Source of the DNA: Paenirhodobacter hankyongi
GTDB lineage: Bacteria > Pseudomonadota > Alphaproteobacteria > Rhodobacterales > Rhodobacteraceae
Length of the DNA stretch: 64,000 nt
NCBI RefSeq assembly: GCF_003664585.1
Contig: NZ_RCHI01000007.1
Span: 152,529 to 216,528 of the forward strand
Direction of reading: 5' to 3'
Shown here: one piece after another, positions 45,090-54,709 of the stretch
Position numbering within the stretch: position 1 is the first letter of the stretch
Layout of the letters: each line of letters begins with the position of its first letter
Notes under the pieces: generated by a model
The model's input: only the letters and a program-made list of their open reading frames with translations
The model's database searches: none
What the model was told of the DNA's origin: nothing
Made by a program: the position numbers and the translations under genes

Positions 45090-46268
45090 ATGCTGATCGG
45101 ACGCAGGATCACCGTGCTGGGGGCCGGTGTGGCGGGGCTTACCGTGGCGCGCGCCCTGGCGCTGCGCGGCGCCGAGGTCACCGTTCTCGAACAGGCCGAG
45201 GCGATCCGCGAGGTGGGGGCGGGGCTGCAGATCTCGCCGAACGGGGCGCGGGTGCTGCGTGCGCTCGGCCTTGGCGAGGCCTTCGAGGCCGCGGGCCCGC
45301 GCGCCGAGGCGGTCGAGCTGATCGACGGCGAGACGGCCTCGCGCGTGGCACGGCTTGACCTCGCACGGCTGCGGCCGGGCGCCGAATACCGCTTTCTGCA
45401 CCGCGCGCGGCTGATCGAGCTGCTGGCCGAGGGCGCGCGCGCGGCGGGCGTGCAGATCCGCCTGCTGCAGAAGATCGACACCGTCGATCTCGCCGCCGGT
45501 CGCGCGCCGCGGCTGACCACCGCGCAGGGCACCGAGATCGAGACCGACCTGCTGATCGGTGCCGACGGGTTGCATTCGAAGGTCCGCGCGGCGCTGAATG
45601 GCGCGGTCGCCCCCTTCTTCACCCATCAGGTCGCCTGGCGCGCGCTCATCCCCTGCGACGATGCCGCGCCGAAGGTGGCACAGGTCTTCATGGGCGCGGG
45701 CAGGCACCTGGTCAGCTATCCGCTCGGCCGCGGGTTGCGCAACATCGTCGCGGTCGAGGAGCGCCGCCGCTGGGTCGAGGAAAGCTGGAGCCTCACCGAC
45801 GATCCGCTGACGCTGCGCGCGGCCTTCGAGGAGTTCTGTCCGCAGGTCCAGGACTGGCTGGCGCAGGTCGAGGCGCCGGGCCTGTGGGGCCTCTTCCGCC
45901 ACCCGGTCGCCGGGCGCTGGTGGGGCGAGGGCGCGGTGCTGCTCGGCGATGCCGCGCATCCGACGCTGCCCTTCCTTGCGCAGGGCGCGGTGATGGCGAT
46001 GGAGGATGCCTGGGTTCTGGCCGAGACGCTGGCGCAGCACACCGAGGACAGTGCCGCGCTCGCCGCCTATCAGGCCGCGCGGGCCCCGCGCTGTGCGCGC
46101 ATCGTCGAGGCGGCAAACCGCAACGCACGCAATTACCACCTCTCGGGGCTGACCCGCACGGTGGGGCATCTCGGCATCCGCACCCTCTCGACGCTGGTGC
46201 CGGGCAAGCTGCTTGGCCGCTTCGACTGGGTCTATGGCCACGACGTCACCGGCGGTGCGGGCGTCTGA
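45090..46268 (+). CDS. FAD-dependent monooxygenase (salicylate hydroxylase-like)
   Basis: A 392-aa group A flavin monooxygenase. It shows the FAD motif GAGVAGLTVARALALRG (residues 10-26), the DG motif DLLIGADGLHSKVR near 157 and the GD motif VLLGDAAHPTLPFLAQGA near 290. The start at 45090 has a perfect GGAGGA site. It would hydroxylate an aromatic acid with NAD(P)H; 3-hydroxybenzoate 6-hydroxylase- and salicylate hydroxylase-like enzymes are the closest group. It stands alone, 100 bases after dksA. Confidence 0.88.
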   Translation: MLIGRRITVLGAGVAGLTVARALALRGAEVTVLEQAEAIREVGAGLQISPNGARVLRALGLGEAFEAAGPRAEAVELIDGETASRVARLDLARLRPGAEYRFLHRARLIELLAEGARAAGVQIRLLQKIDTVDLAAGRAPRLTTAQGTEIETDLLIGADGLHSKVRAALNGAVAPFFTHQVAWRALIPCDDAAPKVAQVFMGAGRHLVSYPLGRGLRNIVAVEERRRWVEESWSLTDDPLTLRAAFEEFCPQVQDWLAQVEAPGLWGLFRHPVAGRWWGEGAVLLGDAAHPTLPFLAQGAVMAMEDAWVLAETLAQHTEDSAALAAYQAARAPRCARIVEAANRNARNYHLSGLTRTVGHLGIRTLSTLVPGKLLGRFDWVYGHDVTGGAGV

Positions 46269-46297
46269 GCCTGCCCCCCGCTTGCCCTCGGCCCCTG

Positions 46298-46371
46298 CTT
46301 TCTCCTTGCCCGAAATACCTCGGGGGTGAATTTTGCCGTCAGGCAAAAGAGGGGGCGGCGCCCCCTCCCTG
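46298..46371 (-). repeat. Dispersed structured repeat, copy 6 (subtype A)
   Basis: Read on the minus strand: GGGGGCGCCGCCCCCT, hairpin TTTTGCC-tgac-GGCAAAA, then TTCACCCCCGAGGTATTTCG and GGCAAGGAGAAAG. It fills the gap between the convergent monooxygenase and UspA genes. Confidence 0.8.
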
Positions 46372-46379
46372 TTTCCGCC

Positions 46380-46787
46380 TCAGCGCAGCACCATCACCGA
46401 GCAGGGCGCGTGGCGCACGACCCGCGCCGCGGTCGAGCCGATCAGGTAATCGCCAAAGCCCGGACGGTGCGAGGCGATGATGATGCAGTCGGCCTGGATC
46501 TCCTCGGCAAGGTCGAGGATCTCGTTCGCCGCATTGCCCTGGCGGATCACGCCGGCGCCGGCCTCGAAATCATCGGCCAGCGCGTCGAGCTGCTCCTGCA
46601 GCGTCTTGCGCAGCTCGGCGCCGTAGCCCTCGGGCATGTAGGAGATGGCATAGCCCGGCACATCGGCCATGACATGCACGAGGGTGATCCGCGCGCCGTC
46701 CGAGGCGAGCGTGCGCGCCACGTTCAGCGCGGTGTCGGGGTTGTGGTCCTCGTCGAAGGCGAGGGGGACGATGATGTTGGAATACAT
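46380..46787 (-). CDS. Universal stress protein, UspA family
   Basis: A 135-aa single-domain Usp. It begins MYSNIIVPLAFDED, and the ATP-binding motif near the C-terminus is visible as ASHRPGFGDYLIGSTAARVVRHAPCSVMVLR (G-x2-G-x9-G-S/T type), so it probably binds ATP. The start at 46787 has GGAGA. It stands as a single gene between the monooxygenase and moaA. Confidence 0.9.
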   Translation of the reverse strand: MYSNIIVPLAFDEDHNPDTALNVARTLASDGARITLVHVMADVPGYAISYMPEGYGAELRKTLQEQLDALADDFEAGAGVIRQGNAANEILDLAEEIQADCIIIASHRPGFGDYLIGSTAARVVRHAPCSVMVLR

Positions 46788-46871
46788 CGAGAATTCTCCT
46801 TTGGTCCGGCGCGAGACTGGACTCTCCCTTGGCCGCGCGCCTTGATCTGGGTCATCTTGCCACGCGGCGGC

Positions 46872-47888
46872 TCAGCCGCCGGTGTGACTCATGTGACGAC
46901 TCATCTGACCCGAAACATGGGTGCGTGAATAGTCGAAATCGTGCCCCTTCGGCTTGCGCGCGATGGCAGCGCGGATCGCCGCCACGAGCGGCGCGTCGTC
47001 GTCCGGGTGGGCGCGCAGCGGCGCGCGCAGATCGGCGCTGTCCTCCTGGCCCAGACACATGAACAGCTCGCCGGTGCAGGTCACCCGCACCCGGTTGCAG
47101 CTTTCGCAGAAGTTGTGGCTGAGCGGCGTGATGAAGCCGATGCGCTGGCCGGTCTCGCTCAGCCGCACATAGCGCGCCGGCCCGCCCGAGCGTTCCCCGG
47201 TCTCGGTGACGGTGAAACGCTCGGCCAGCCGCGCGCGCAGGTCGGTCAGCGGCCAGTATTGCTCGAGCCGCTGTTCCTCGCCCATCTCGCCCATTGGCAT
47301 CACCTCGATGAAGGTCAGGTCGTGGCCCTCGGCGCCGCACCAGTCGACCAGGGCGAAAAGCTCGTCCTCGTTGAAGCCCTTCAGCGCCACGGTGTTGATC
47401 TTCACCCGCATCCCCGCCCGGGCCGCGGCGCGGATCCCCTCGAGCACCGGATCGAGCCGGCCCCAGCGGGTGATCTCGGCGAATTTCGTCGCATCGAGCG
47501 TGTCGAGCGAGACATTCACCCGCCGCATGCCAAGGGCCGCAAGGTCATCGGCAAAGCGCGCGAGCTGCGAGCCGTTCGTGGTCAGCGTCAGCTCGTCGAG
47601 GGCGCCGGTCTCCAGATGCCGCGCCACCGCGGTGAAGAAGCCCATGATGCCGCGCCGCACCAGCGGCTCGCCCCCGGTCACCCGCAGCTTGCGCACGCCA
47701 AGCCCGATGAAGCCCGTGCACAGCCGGTCGAGCTCCTCGAGCGTCAGCAGCTCCTTCTTCGGCAGGAACTGCATGTGCTCGGCCATGCAATAGGTACAGC
47801 GAAAGTCGCAGCGATCGGTGACCGACACCCGCAGATAGGTGATCGGTCGTGCGAAAGGGTCGATGAGGGGCAGGGGCGCGGTTTCCAT
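46872..47888 (-). CDS. moaA: GTP 3',8-cyclase MoaA (molybdopterin synthesis)
   Basis: A 338-aa radical SAM enzyme. CDFRCTYC at residues 27-34 binds the SAM [4Fe-4S] cluster, TGGEPLVR follows near 75, and the second cluster is held by [18 protein letters not shown] near 265. The C-terminal GG required for activity is present (SHTGG). It makes 3',8-cyclo-GTP, the first step to molybdenum cofactor. The ATG at 47888 (METAPLPL) is used; an upstream in-frame stretch is Arg-rich. Confidence 0.95.
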   Translation of the reverse strand: METAPLPLIDPFARPITYLRVSVTDRCDFRCTYCMAEHMQFLPKKELLTLEELDRLCTGFIGLGVRKLRVTGGEPLVRRGIMGFFTAVARHLETGALDELTLTTNGSQLARFADDLAALGMRRVNVSLDTLDATKFAEITRWGRLDPVLEGIRAAARAGMRVKINTVALKGFNEDELFALVDWCGAEGHDLTFIEVMPMGEMGEEQRLEQYWPLTDLRARLAERFTVTETGERSGGPARYVRLSETGQRIGFITPLSHNFCESCNRVRVTCTGELFMCLGQEDSADLRAPLRAHPDDDAPLVAAIRAAIARKPKGHDFDYSRTHVSGQMSRHMSHTGG

Positions 47889-48019
47889 GCGCGCCCAGAT
47901 AGGGCGCGATGCCCGGCCCGGCAAGCGCGCGCGCACATCCGCGTGCGCGATGTCGCGCCCCTGTTGCAGTGTCTCCCGCCACCCCCTAGTCTGCGCCGGA
48001 TTTCTGTGCGGAGGCAGGC

Positions 48020-48547
48020 ATGAAGCGGACGGGTGTGGCGATCACGGTTCTGGCGATCGCGCTGGCGGGATGTGGCGGCGGCAAGGCGGCGCAAAAGCCG
48101 GTCGACGCCGCCGAGACCGCGACCGGCACGCTGCCCGATCCGGGCTCGGTCGACGTGATGCCGCTGTCGCAGGCCTCGCCCTCGCCGCAGGCCGGACCGA
48201 TGCCGGGCTCGGTGCCGCAATCGGGCGTGCCCGAATCGGCGACCACCACCTCGGCCGCGCATATCGCGGCGAATGGCGTCGTCGCGATCCCGGGCGAGAT
48301 GCGGCTTGGCACCACGGTGGCCAGCCTCGGCGATCCGACGGCGACGGGCTTCTGGATCCGCACGCCGCTGGTCGAGGCCCCGGGCAAGGGCCGGCTCGAG
48401 GATCCGAAGACTGGCGCCTCGGTTCAGGTCGACCTGCTGCCGCTGGTGGGCGACCGCAACGCCGGCTCGCAGATCTCGCTTGCCGCGCTGCGGCTTCTGG
48501 GCTTTGCGCCCTCCGATCTCGCGCAGATCGTGGTCTGGCGCAGCTGA
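48020..48547 (+). CDS. Putative outer-membrane lipoprotein
   Basis: A 175-aa protein with a lipoprotein signal ([18 protein letters not shown]; lipobox LAGC, Cys18). A Pro/Ser/Gly-rich linker covers residues about 30-75. The C-terminal part (about 90-175) reads like a small double-psi beta-barrel ([19 protein letters not shown] ... [17 protein letters not shown]) as seen near the ends of RlpA-like proteins, but the resemblance is weak. Function unknown. Confidence 0.75.
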   Translation: MKRTGVAITVLAIALAGCGGGKAAQKPVDAAETATGTLPDPGSVDVMPLSQASPSPQAGPMPGSVPQSGVPESATTTSAAHIAANGVVAIPGEMRLGTTVASLGDPTATGFWIRTPLVEAPGKGRLEDPKTGASVQVDLLPLVGDRNAGSQISLAALRLLGFAPSDLAQIVVWRS

Positions 48548-48561
48548 GCGGGCTGGAGGCC

Positions 48562-49029
48562 GTGGCGCGCCACCGATCCAGTGCCGACCTTCTGCGCGAG
48601 GCGGACATCCCGCCGCTGTGGCTGGCGCTTTTCGCGCTGGCAAGCTGGGCGATCGGCCGGCTCGTGCCGCTGCCCTTGCCCTTCGGACGGGCGCTTGGCG
48701 GTGGTCTGATCGGCGCGGCGGTTGTGCTGATGGGGCTCGCGGCAGCGCAGATGGCGGTTCACCGCACGACGGTGATTCCGCGGCGCCGGCCCGCGGCGCT
48801 GGTCACCGGCGGTGTCTTCGCCCTGTCGCGCAACCCGATCTATCTGGCCGATGCGATCCTGCTTGCCGGGCTCGACCTGTGGTGGGGCGCAAGCCTTGCA
48901 CTGGTGCTGGTGCCGGTCTTCATGGCCTTCATCACCCGCCGCTACATCCGTGCCGAAGAGGCCTGGATCGGCGCGGCCTTCGGGGCCGACTATGCGGCCT
49001 ATTGCGCCCGCACCCGGCGCTGGCTGTGA
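48562..49029 (+). CDS. Isoprenylcysteine carboxyl methyltransferase-like membrane protein
   Basis: A 155-aa integral membrane protein starting at GTG 48562 after GGAGG. Four hydrophobic segments are visible. The C-terminal half holds the family pattern GGVFALSRNPIYLADAILLAG, then EEAWIGAAFGADYAAYCARTRRWL, where R-N-P-x-Y and the E-x2...F-G-x2-Y-x2-Y elements bind SAM in ICMT/PEMT-like enzymes. The bacterial substrate is unknown. It lies 14 bases after the lipoprotein gene and may be coupled with it. Confidence 0.82.
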   Translation: MARHRSSADLLREADIPPLWLALFALASWAIGRLVPLPLPFGRALGGGLIGAAVVLMGLAAAQMAVHRTTVIPRRRPAALVTGGVFALSRNPIYLADAILLAGLDLWWGASLALVLVPVFMAFITRRYIRAEEAWIGAAFGADYAAYCARTRRWL

Positions 49030-49174
49030 CTGCGCCGCAACGTCGCAGCGACAATTCTCCGGGCCCCGATGCTGCAGCCGCAGCGTGAGGGGCTTGCGTT
49101 CGGGCAAAGCAAGGTGTTGATCGCGAACGAAGAAACCTGCACGGGACTCCGTGCAAGTGTATTCACTTATGTTG

Positions 49175-49287
49175 CCTGCGACTTTTTTCCAAGGATTCCA
49201 TGGCACCTGCGACTTGTGAAACTTTATTGCGCGGTGCTAAGGAGATTTTGCCACGTTTGTGTCCCCCGGCTGAAATTGGTCCGGGGG
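49175..49287 (+). promoter_or_regulatory. pntAB leader: direct repeats and a hairpin
   Basis: The 10-mer CCTGCGACTT occurs twice (49175-49184 and 49206-49215), 31 bases apart, close to three helical turns. A perfect 7-bp hairpin CCCCCGG/CCGGGGG (49263-49269 with 49281-49287) lies just before the ribosome site. The promoter probably lies between them (TTGTGA near 49215 with TGCTAA near 49236). A regulator-binding and leader-control role is inferred. Confidence 0.35.
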
Positions 49288-49307
49288 CAATCATGGGAGA
49301 GAAACAC

Positions 49308-50885
49308 GTGAAGATCGGCGCTCCGAGAGAGACGTTCGAGGGGGAATCGCGCGTCGCGATGACCCCTGATTCCGCGCTGCAGCTGCAAAAACTGGGGCAT
49401 ACCTGTTTCATCGAGGCCGGGGCGGGCGACGCCGCCGGCTTCTCGGACGAGGCCTATCGCAAGGCCGGGGTCACCGTGATCCCGACCGTGGCGGAGCTCT
49501 TCGCCGAGGTCGATTTCATCGTCAAGGTGCGCCCGCTGGTCACCGACGAGGAACACGGCTGGCTGCGCAAGGGGCAGACCGTCATCTCGTTCTTCTACCC
49601 CGGCCAGCACCCCGATCGCCTTGAACTGGCGAAGGAAACCGGCGCGAACTTCATCGCGATGGACATGGTGCCGCGGATCTCGCGCGCGCAGAAGATGGAC
49701 GCGCTCAGCTCGATGGCGAACATCGCGGGCTATCGCGCCGTGATGGAGGCCGCGAACAACTTCGGCCGCTTCTTCACCGGGCAGGTGACGGCGGCGGGCA
49801 AGGTGCCGCCGGCCAAGGTGCTGATCGTCGGCGCCGGCGTCGCGGGTCTGGCCGCGATCGGCACGACGACCGCGCTTGGCGCGATCACCTATGCCTTCGA
49901 CGTCCGTCCCGAAGTGGCCGAGCAGATCGAATCGATGGGCGCCGAATTCGTCTATCTCGACTTCGAGGAGAAGACGCAGGACGGCGCTGCGGCGGGCGGC
50001 TATGCCGCGCCCTCGAGCCCCGAGTTCCGCGAAGCGCAGCTGAAGAAGTTCCGCGAGCTTGCGCCCGACATGGACATCGTCATCACCACAGCGCTGATCC
50101 CGGGCCGCGACGCGCCGAAGCTGTGGCTCGCCGACATGGTCGCCGCGATGAAGCGCGGCTCGGTCGTCGTCGACCTTGCGGCGGAACGTGGCGGCAACTG
50201 TGACCTGACCGTGCCGGGCGAGAAGATCGTCTCGGAGAACGGCGTCACGATCATCGGCTACAACGACTTCCCCTCGCGGATGGCAACGCAGGCCTCGCAG
50301 CTTTATGCGACCAACATCCGCCACATGATCACCGATCTCACGCCCGGCAAGGATGGCGTCATCGTCCACAACATGGAAGACGACGTGATCCGCGGCGCCA
50401 CCGTGGCCTTCGAGGGCGCGGTGACCTTCCCGCCGCCGCCGCCCAAGATCAAGGCGATCGCCGCGCACAAGCCGAAGGAGAAGGCCAAGGAGCCGACCCC
50501 CGAGGAGCGCAAGGCGGCCGAGAAGGAGGCCTTCCGCAAGGCGACGCGGCAGCAGGTGATGCTGCTGGCCATCGGCACGGCGCTGCTGCTGCTCGTGGGC
50601 TCGGTCGCGCCGGCCTCGTTCATGTCGCATTTCGTCGTCTTCGCGCTGAGCTGCTTCGTCGGCTTCCAGGTGATCTGGAACGTGTCGCATTCGCTGCACA
50701 CGCCGCTGATGGCGGTGACGAACGCGATCTCGGGCATCGTCATCCTCGGTGCGCTGCTGCAGGTCGGTTCGGGTAGCTGGCTGGTCGTCGTCCTCGCTGC
50801 GCTTTCGGTGCTGATCGCCACGGTCAACATCGTCGGCGGCTTCCTCGTCACCCGGCGGATGCTCGCCATGTTCCAGAAATCGTGA
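49308..50885 (+). CDS. pntA: NAD(P) transhydrogenase subunit alpha
   Basis: A 525-aa subunit that binds NAD(H) and carries part of the proton channel. It starts [20 protein letters not shown], the usual opening of the family. The NAD fold has [21 protein letters not shown] near residue 165, and [20 protein letters not shown] follows. A charged Pro/Lys linker (around 390-410) leads to four membrane helices. GTG 49308 with GGGAGAG is preferred because homologues begin with MKIGAP; ATG 49293 would add five residues. With PntB it links hydride transfer from NADH to NADP with proton movement, supplying NADPH. Confidence 0.93.
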   Translation: MKIGAPRETFEGESRVAMTPDSALQLQKLGHTCFIEAGAGDAAGFSDEAYRKAGVTVIPTVAELFAEVDFIVKVRPLVTDEEHGWLRKGQTVISFFYPGQHPDRLELAKETGANFIAMDMVPRISRAQKMDALSSMANIAGYRAVMEAANNFGRFFTGQVTAAGKVPPAKVLIVGAGVAGLAAIGTTTALGAITYAFDVRPEVAEQIESMGAEFVYLDFEEKTQDGAAAGGYAAPSSPEFREAQLKKFRELAPDMDIVITTALIPGRDAPKLWLADMVAAMKRGSVVVDLAAERGGNCDLTVPGEKIVSENGVTIIGYNDFPSRMATQASQLYATNIRHMITDLTPGKDGVIVHNMEDDVIRGATVAFEGAVTFPPPPPKIKAIAAHKPKEKAKEPTPEERKAAEKEAFRKATRQQVMLLAIGTALLLLVGSVAPASFMSHFVVFALSCFVGFQVIWNVSHSLHTPLMAVTNAISGIVILGALLQVGSGSWLVVVLAALSVLIATVNIVGGFLVTRRMLAMFQKS

Positions 50886-50903
50886 TCGGGGGGAGGGACT
50901 GAG

Positions 50904-52340
50904 ATGTTTTCCATCGGTATCGTTCAGGCTGCCTATATCGCTGCAGCCGTTCTGTTCATCCTCTCGCTCGGTGGCCTCTCGGGGCAGGAGAGCGCGAAAC
51001 GCGCCGTGTGGTACGGCATCACCGGCATGGCGCTCGCCGTCATCGCCACGGTCTTCGGCCCGGGCATGGGCCATGGCTGGGTGATTGCGCTGATGCTCGC
51101 AGGTGGCGCGGTGCTCGGCTGGTATGTGGCGAAGACGGTCGAGATGACCGAGATGCCGCAGCTCGTCGCGGCGCTGCACAGCTTCGTGGGTCTTGCCGCC
51201 GTCTTCATCGGCTATAACGCCTATCTCGAGATGGCGCGGGTCGGCGCCATGGACGCGGCCGCGCGCGAGGCGCTCACCGGCTTTGCCGCGCTTGTCGCGC
51301 ACAAGTCGGCGGTCGAGCTGAACATCCTGCGCGTCGAGCTGTTCCTCGGCGTCTTCATCGGCGCCGTCACCTTCACCGGCTCGGTCGTCGCCTTCGGCAA
51401 GCTTGCCGGCAAGGTCGACGGCAAGGCGAAGAAGCTGCCGGGCGGCCACATGCTGAACGCGGGCGCCGCGCTGCTGTCGCTCGCCATGCTCATCGCCTTC
51501 ATGAACGGCGCGGGGGCCTGGGCGCTGATCGTGATGACGCTGCTGGCCTTCTTCATCGGCTATCACCTGATCATGGGCATCGGCGGCGCCGACATGCCGG
51601 TCGTGGTGTCGATGCTGAACAGCTATTCGGGCTGGGCCGCGGCGGCGATCGGCTTCTCGCTCGGCAACGATCTGCTGATCGTGACCGGCGCGCTGGTCGG
51701 TTCCTCGGGCGCGATCCTGTCCTACATCATGTGCAAGGCGATGAACCGCTCGTTCATCTCGGTGATCCTCGGCGGCTTCGGCGGCGCGACGGGCCCGGCG
51801 ATGGAAGTGACCGGCGAGCAGGTGGCGATCGATGCGCAGGGCGTGGCCGATGCGCTGAGCGACGCCGACAGCGTGGTCATCGTTCCGGGCTATGGCATGG
51901 CCGTGGCGCAGGCGCAGGTGGCGGTGTCGGAGCTGACCTCGATCCTGCGTGGCAAGGGCAAGAACGTCCGTTTCGCGATCCACCCGGTCGCGGGCCGTCT
52001 GCCGGGGCACATGAACGTGCTTCTGGCCGAGGCGAAGGTGCCCTACGACATCGTCATGGAGATGGACGAGATCAACGACGACTTCCCGGAAACCGACGTG
52101 GCGATCGTGATCGGCTCGAACGACATCGTGAACCCGGCGGCGCAGGAAGACCCGAACTCGCCGATCGCCGGCATGCCGGTGCTGGAAGTGTGGAAGGCGA
52201 AGCAGGTCTTCGTGTCGAAGCGCGGCCAGGGCACGGGCTATTCCGGCATCGAGAACCCGCTGTTCTACAAGGAGAACACGCGGATGTTCTACGGCGACGC
52301 GAAGAAGTCGATCGAAGAGCTGCTGCATCTGCTGCGCTGA
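50904..52340 (+). CDS. pntB: NAD(P) transhydrogenase subunit beta
   Basis: A 478-aa subunit with about eight to nine N-terminal membrane helices, including [21 protein letters not shown] and the conserved [21 protein letters not shown]. The C-terminal NADP(H)-binding domain (from about residue 295) has [34 protein letters not shown] and [12 protein letters not shown]. The spacing of 18 bases to pntA and the strong terminator after it define a two-gene operon. Confidence 0.95.
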   Translation: MFSIGIVQAAYIAAAVLFILSLGGLSGQESAKRAVWYGITGMALAVIATVFGPGMGHGWVIALMLAGGAVLGWYVAKTVEMTEMPQLVAALHSFVGLAAVFIGYNAYLEMARVGAMDAAAREALTGFAALVAHKSAVELNILRVELFLGVFIGAVTFTGSVVAFGKLAGKVDGKAKKLPGGHMLNAGAALLSLAMLIAFMNGAGAWALIVMTLLAFFIGYHLIMGIGGADMPVVVSMLNSYSGWAAAAIGFSLGNDLLIVTGALVGSSGAILSYIMCKAMNRSFISVILGGFGGATGPAMEVTGEQVAIDAQGVADALSDADSVVIVPGYGMAVAQAQVAVSELTSILRGKGKNVRFAIHPVAGRLPGHMNVLLAEAKVPYDIVMEMDEINDDFPETDVAIVIGSNDIVNPAAQEDPNSPIAGMPVLEVWKAKQVFVSKRGQGTGYSGIENPLFYKENTRMFYGDAKKSIEELLHLLR

Positions 52341-52360
52341 ACGGCACCCGCACCGTGATG

Positions 52361-52386
52361 AAAGGCCCCGCTTCGGCGGGGCCTTT
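52361..52386 (+). terminator. Rho-independent terminator of pntAB
   Basis: AAAGGCCCCGC-ttcg-GCGGGGCCTTTT: a perfect stem with a stable UUCG loop and a T run, 20 bases after the pntB stop. The symmetric A and T runs mean it can also serve the convergent gene at 52389. Confidence 0.92.
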
Positions 52387-52388
52387 TG

Positions 52389-52781
52389 CTATTGGCCCCT
52401 TGCGCGGGCTTCAAGCCGGTCGCCGATCACCTGTTGCACTGCGCCGAGCGTAGTGTCGAGCTGGGCGCGCATCGCGACCATCGCGGCATCGAGCGCGGCC
52501 CGGTCGAAGGGCTGCGCCGTGCTTGCCGCGACGACCGCGGCGCGGTCTTCTGCCAGCCGGTGCAGGGCCGGGCGCAGGGTCTCGGCATTCTCGCGCAGCG
52601 CCGCACGCAGGTCGCGCCGCACCGCGCGCGGGAAAAGCGCCTGCTCCGCCGCGGGGCCGAGCAGCTCGCTCTGCAGCGCGCGAAAGCGCAGCACCGCGCC
52701 GGCCGCCAGCGCATTGCCCAGAAGCGAGACCGCCAGCACCGCGATCAGCGCGATCCGCCCCTTGTCGCGTTTGAGTGTCAT
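52389..52781 (-). CDS. Periplasmic metal-sensor-like (Spy/CpxP-type) membrane-anchored protein
   Basis: A 130-aa protein. An N-terminal membrane anchor (IALIAVLAVSLLGNALAAGAVL) is followed by an all-helical domain of about 100 residues rich in Arg, Ala and Glu, as in the heavy-metal-resistance/CnrX-like and Spy-like families. It overlaps the anti-sigma gene upstream by one base, so it is the third gene of the ECF cassette and may be a periplasmic sensor or chaperone for it. Confidence 0.7.
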   Translation of the reverse strand: MTLKRDKGRIALIAVLAVSLLGNALAAGAVLRFRALQSELLGPAAEQALFPRAVRRDLRAALRENAETLRPALHRLAEDRAAVVAASTAQPFDRAALDAAMVAMRAQLDTTLGAVQQVIGDRLEARARGQ

Positions 52782-53080
52782 CAGAACCCTCCCGTCACGC
52801 CGAGAACATCGCCGAAGAGGCCGAGCGTGACCCAGCCCTCGCCGCCCATCACCGGCAGCAGCAGATAGCCAAGCGCCATCGCCGCCGCCATCATCCCGCC
52901 GAAGAGACCAAGCGCCGGGCCGGGCAGGGCCAGCACCTCGGCAAGCCCCGCGGCGCCCGCGGGCGCGGGCGTCGCCAGCCGGGTCAGCACCCGGCGCGAG
53001 AGCGCCGCCGCATCGGCGGGCTCTTCGGCCATCAGCGCCGACAGGTCGCGATCAAGGTCGTCGTCATCCATCTGCGTCAT
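52781..53080 (-). CDS. Putative anti-sigma factor, single-pass
   Basis: A 99-aa protein with an acidic N-terminus (MTQMDDDDLDRDLSALMAEE) and one or two hydrophobic segments near residues 50-90. There is no zinc-binding HxxxCxxC motif. Position directly after an ECF sigma gene, with a 4-base overlap, makes an anti-sigma role the best guess. The start at 53080 has GGAGGAGGA. Confidence 0.65.
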   Translation of the reverse strand: MTQMDDDDLDRDLSALMAEEPADAAALSRRVLTRLATPAPAGAAGLAEVLALPGPALGLFGGMMAAAMALGYLLLPVMGGEGWVTLGLFGDVLGVTGGF

Positions 53081-53646
53081 CCTTTCTCCTCCTCCCCGGA
53101 TCCGGGGCCAAGCTGCGCGCGCAACCCCGCGCGGCCCCGCACCAGAAGCTGTTCCGCCGCCCCCGGGCTGACCCCGAGCGCGGCCGCGATCTCGGCCGTG
53201 GCGAGCCCGCCGGTCGCGCGCAGCAAAAGCGCCGCGCGTTGCCGTTCGGGCAGGCGGGCGAGCGCCGCGCGGGTCTGCGCGAGCCGTTGCCGGCCGTCGA
53301 GCACCGCCTCGGCATCGGGCGCCTCGTCCGCCGTCTCGGGCGCGGCCTCGAAGCCGAGGAAGCGCCGCCAGCCAAGCCGCCGGCGTCGGTCGATGCACAG
53401 GTTCAGCGCGATGCGCCAGATCCAGCTGCTGACCGCGCCCTTTGCCGGGTCATAGCGACCCGCCTGCGCCCAGACCCGCAGGAAGACCTCCTGCGCGATA
53501 TCCTCGGCCTCGCTGCGCGAGCCGAGCTGGGCCGCGATGAAGCGCTGCACCCCGGGCCCGTAAAGGGCGATCAGCCGCGCAAGCGCCGCCCGCTCGCCGC
53601 GCGCGAGCGCCGCCATCAGTGCCTGTGCTTCCTCGCCTCGTTCCAT
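53077..53646 (-). CDS. ECF-family RNA polymerase sigma factor
   Basis: A 189-aa sigma-70 family factor with regions 2 and 4. Region 2 is at about residues 22-90 (EAEDIAQEVFLRVWAQAGRYD, with the -10 recognition helix WIWRIALNLCIDRRRR). Region 4 is at about 125-180 (LARLPERQRAALLLRATGG, then helix-turn-helix ATAEIAAALGVSPGAAEQLL). It begins a compact operon with a putative anti-sigma factor and a Spy-like protein. The signal is unknown; the group resembles ECF factors for envelope or metal stress. Confidence 0.88.
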   Translation of the reverse strand: MERGEEAQALMAALARGERAALARLIALYGPGVQRFIAAQLGSRSEAEDIAQEVFLRVWAQAGRYDPAKGAVSSWIWRIALNLCIDRRRRLGWRRFLGFEAAPETADEAPDAEAVLDGRQRLAQTRAALARLPERQRAALLLRATGGLATAEIAAALGVSPGAAEQLLVRGRAGLRAQLGPGSGEEEKG

Positions 53647-53714
53647 TGCCGCCTGTGCGCCGCCTGCGCCCCGCCTGCCGCAGCCTAGCCGCGGGGCGGG
53701 GCGGGCGCATCCCC

Positions 53715-54026
53715 TCAGCGCGTCACGATGATGCGGCGCGCACGATAGGTGGTGCTGCCCTGCGGCCCGGTGCCGGTGACCGTGGTGCTCGAGCTGCCGG
53801 CGGTGGTGGTGCGCACCCGCTCGCGCGTCGCGGTCTGCCCGTTCGCGCCGGTCGCGGTGCCGCTGACGGTGCAGCGCGCCGTGCCCGAGGACCGGCTGCA
53901 GTCGCGGTCGCGCTGGATCGTGCCGCCATTCGCGCCGGTCACGGTGACGCTGTGCGCCTGCGCGACCGGGGCGGTGGCGGGCAGCACGAGGGCAAGGGCG
54001 AGAAGGGGGGTGGCAAGACGTTTCAT
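53715..54026 (-). CDS. Small secreted protein with imperfect internal repeats
   Basis: A 103-aa protein with a signal peptide (MKRLATPLLALALVLPATAPVAQA). The mature part has three related units starting TVTGANGGT, TATGANGQT and TVTGTGPQGST, each followed by an Arg-rich, Thr-rich stretch, and two Cys in the first unit that could form a disulphide. No family is recognised. It lies between the ECF sigma gene and an EF-hand gene, all on the same strand. Confidence 0.75.
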   Translation of the reverse strand: MKRLATPLLALALVLPATAPVAQAHSVTVTGANGGTIQRDRDCSRSSGTARCTVSGTATGANGQTATRERVRTTTAGSSSTTVTGTGPQGSTTYRARRIIVTR

Positions 54027-54059
54027 GATCTGTCCTTTCGACGGAGATGAGGGGCGGTA

Positions 54060-54494
54060 TTAGCGCGGCAGCTGGCCGAGGAAGCGCGCGACGCGCTCGA
54101 ATTCGGCCGGGCTCAGCACGCCGTCGCCATTGCGGTCGGCCATGTCGAAGCCGCGGGTCTGGGCGGTGTATTCGGCGAGCGTCAGCTTGCCGTCGCGGTT
54201 CGCATCCTGCGCCCAGATCCGGTCCTCGCCGCGGCGGCTGCTGCCTTGCGGCAGCTTTGCCCGGGCGGCGTCGAGCTCGGCGCGGGTGATCGTGCCCGAG
54301 CCGTCGGCGTCGATGCGTGCGAACATCGCCTTGCGCAGATCGAGGAACTCGGCGCGGCTGATCGCGCCGTTGCCGTCGCGGTCGAGCGCGGCAAAGCCCG
54401 GGCTCATGGTGCCAGCGGCGCAGGCAAGCGCCGGGCCGAGTGTCGCGGCAAGCGCGATCGCGGGCAGGGTGCGCAGGGGCAGGGCTGGTTTCAT
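54060..54494 (-). CDS. Secreted EF-hand calcium-binding protein
   Basis: A 144-aa exported protein with a signal peptide (LPLRTLPAIALAATLGPALACA). Four EF-hand loops are visible: DRDGNGAISRAE (about 37), DADGSGTITRAE (about 60), DANRDGKLTLAE (about 92) and DRNGDGVLSPAE (about 115), each with Asp/Asn ligands at 1, 3, 5 and Glu at 12. It should bind Ca2+ in the periplasm or outside. The start at 54494 is used. Function is unknown; it is 33 bases from the repeat protein gene and may share its transcript. Confidence 0.88.
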   Translation of the reverse strand: MKPALPLRTLPAIALAATLGPALACAAGTMSPGFAALDRDGNGAISRAEFLDLRKAMFARIDADGSGTITRAELDAARAKLPQGSSRRGEDRIWAQDANRDGKLTLAEYTAQTRGFDMADRNGDGVLSPAEFERVARFLGQLPR

Positions 54495-54709
54495 CGCGGG
54501 TCTCCCTTTCGATGTCATGCAAGGGGATACGCGGCGCGGCGCCATCCCCTACGCCTGCCGCATGATTTTTCCGCGCCGCGGCATGCGGGGGCGCAACCTG
54601 CATACCGTTGTATGCCGATAAACATCTGGTATCGCGGCATTTTTTCTTTGCGTGTGGGGCGATTCGCGGTAAGGGGGAAAGCCTCGGCCCTGACCGCACC
54701 GGAGGCAGC

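Noticed and set aside
48020..48547. Calling the lipoprotein RlpA
   Set aside because: Only a vague similarity at the C-terminus; the catalytic pattern of RlpA is not visible.
49224..52328. 1034-codon open frame antisense to pntAB
   Set aside because: The composition (Asp/His/Arg/Gly-rich) is that of an antisense shadow and covers two well-recognised genes.
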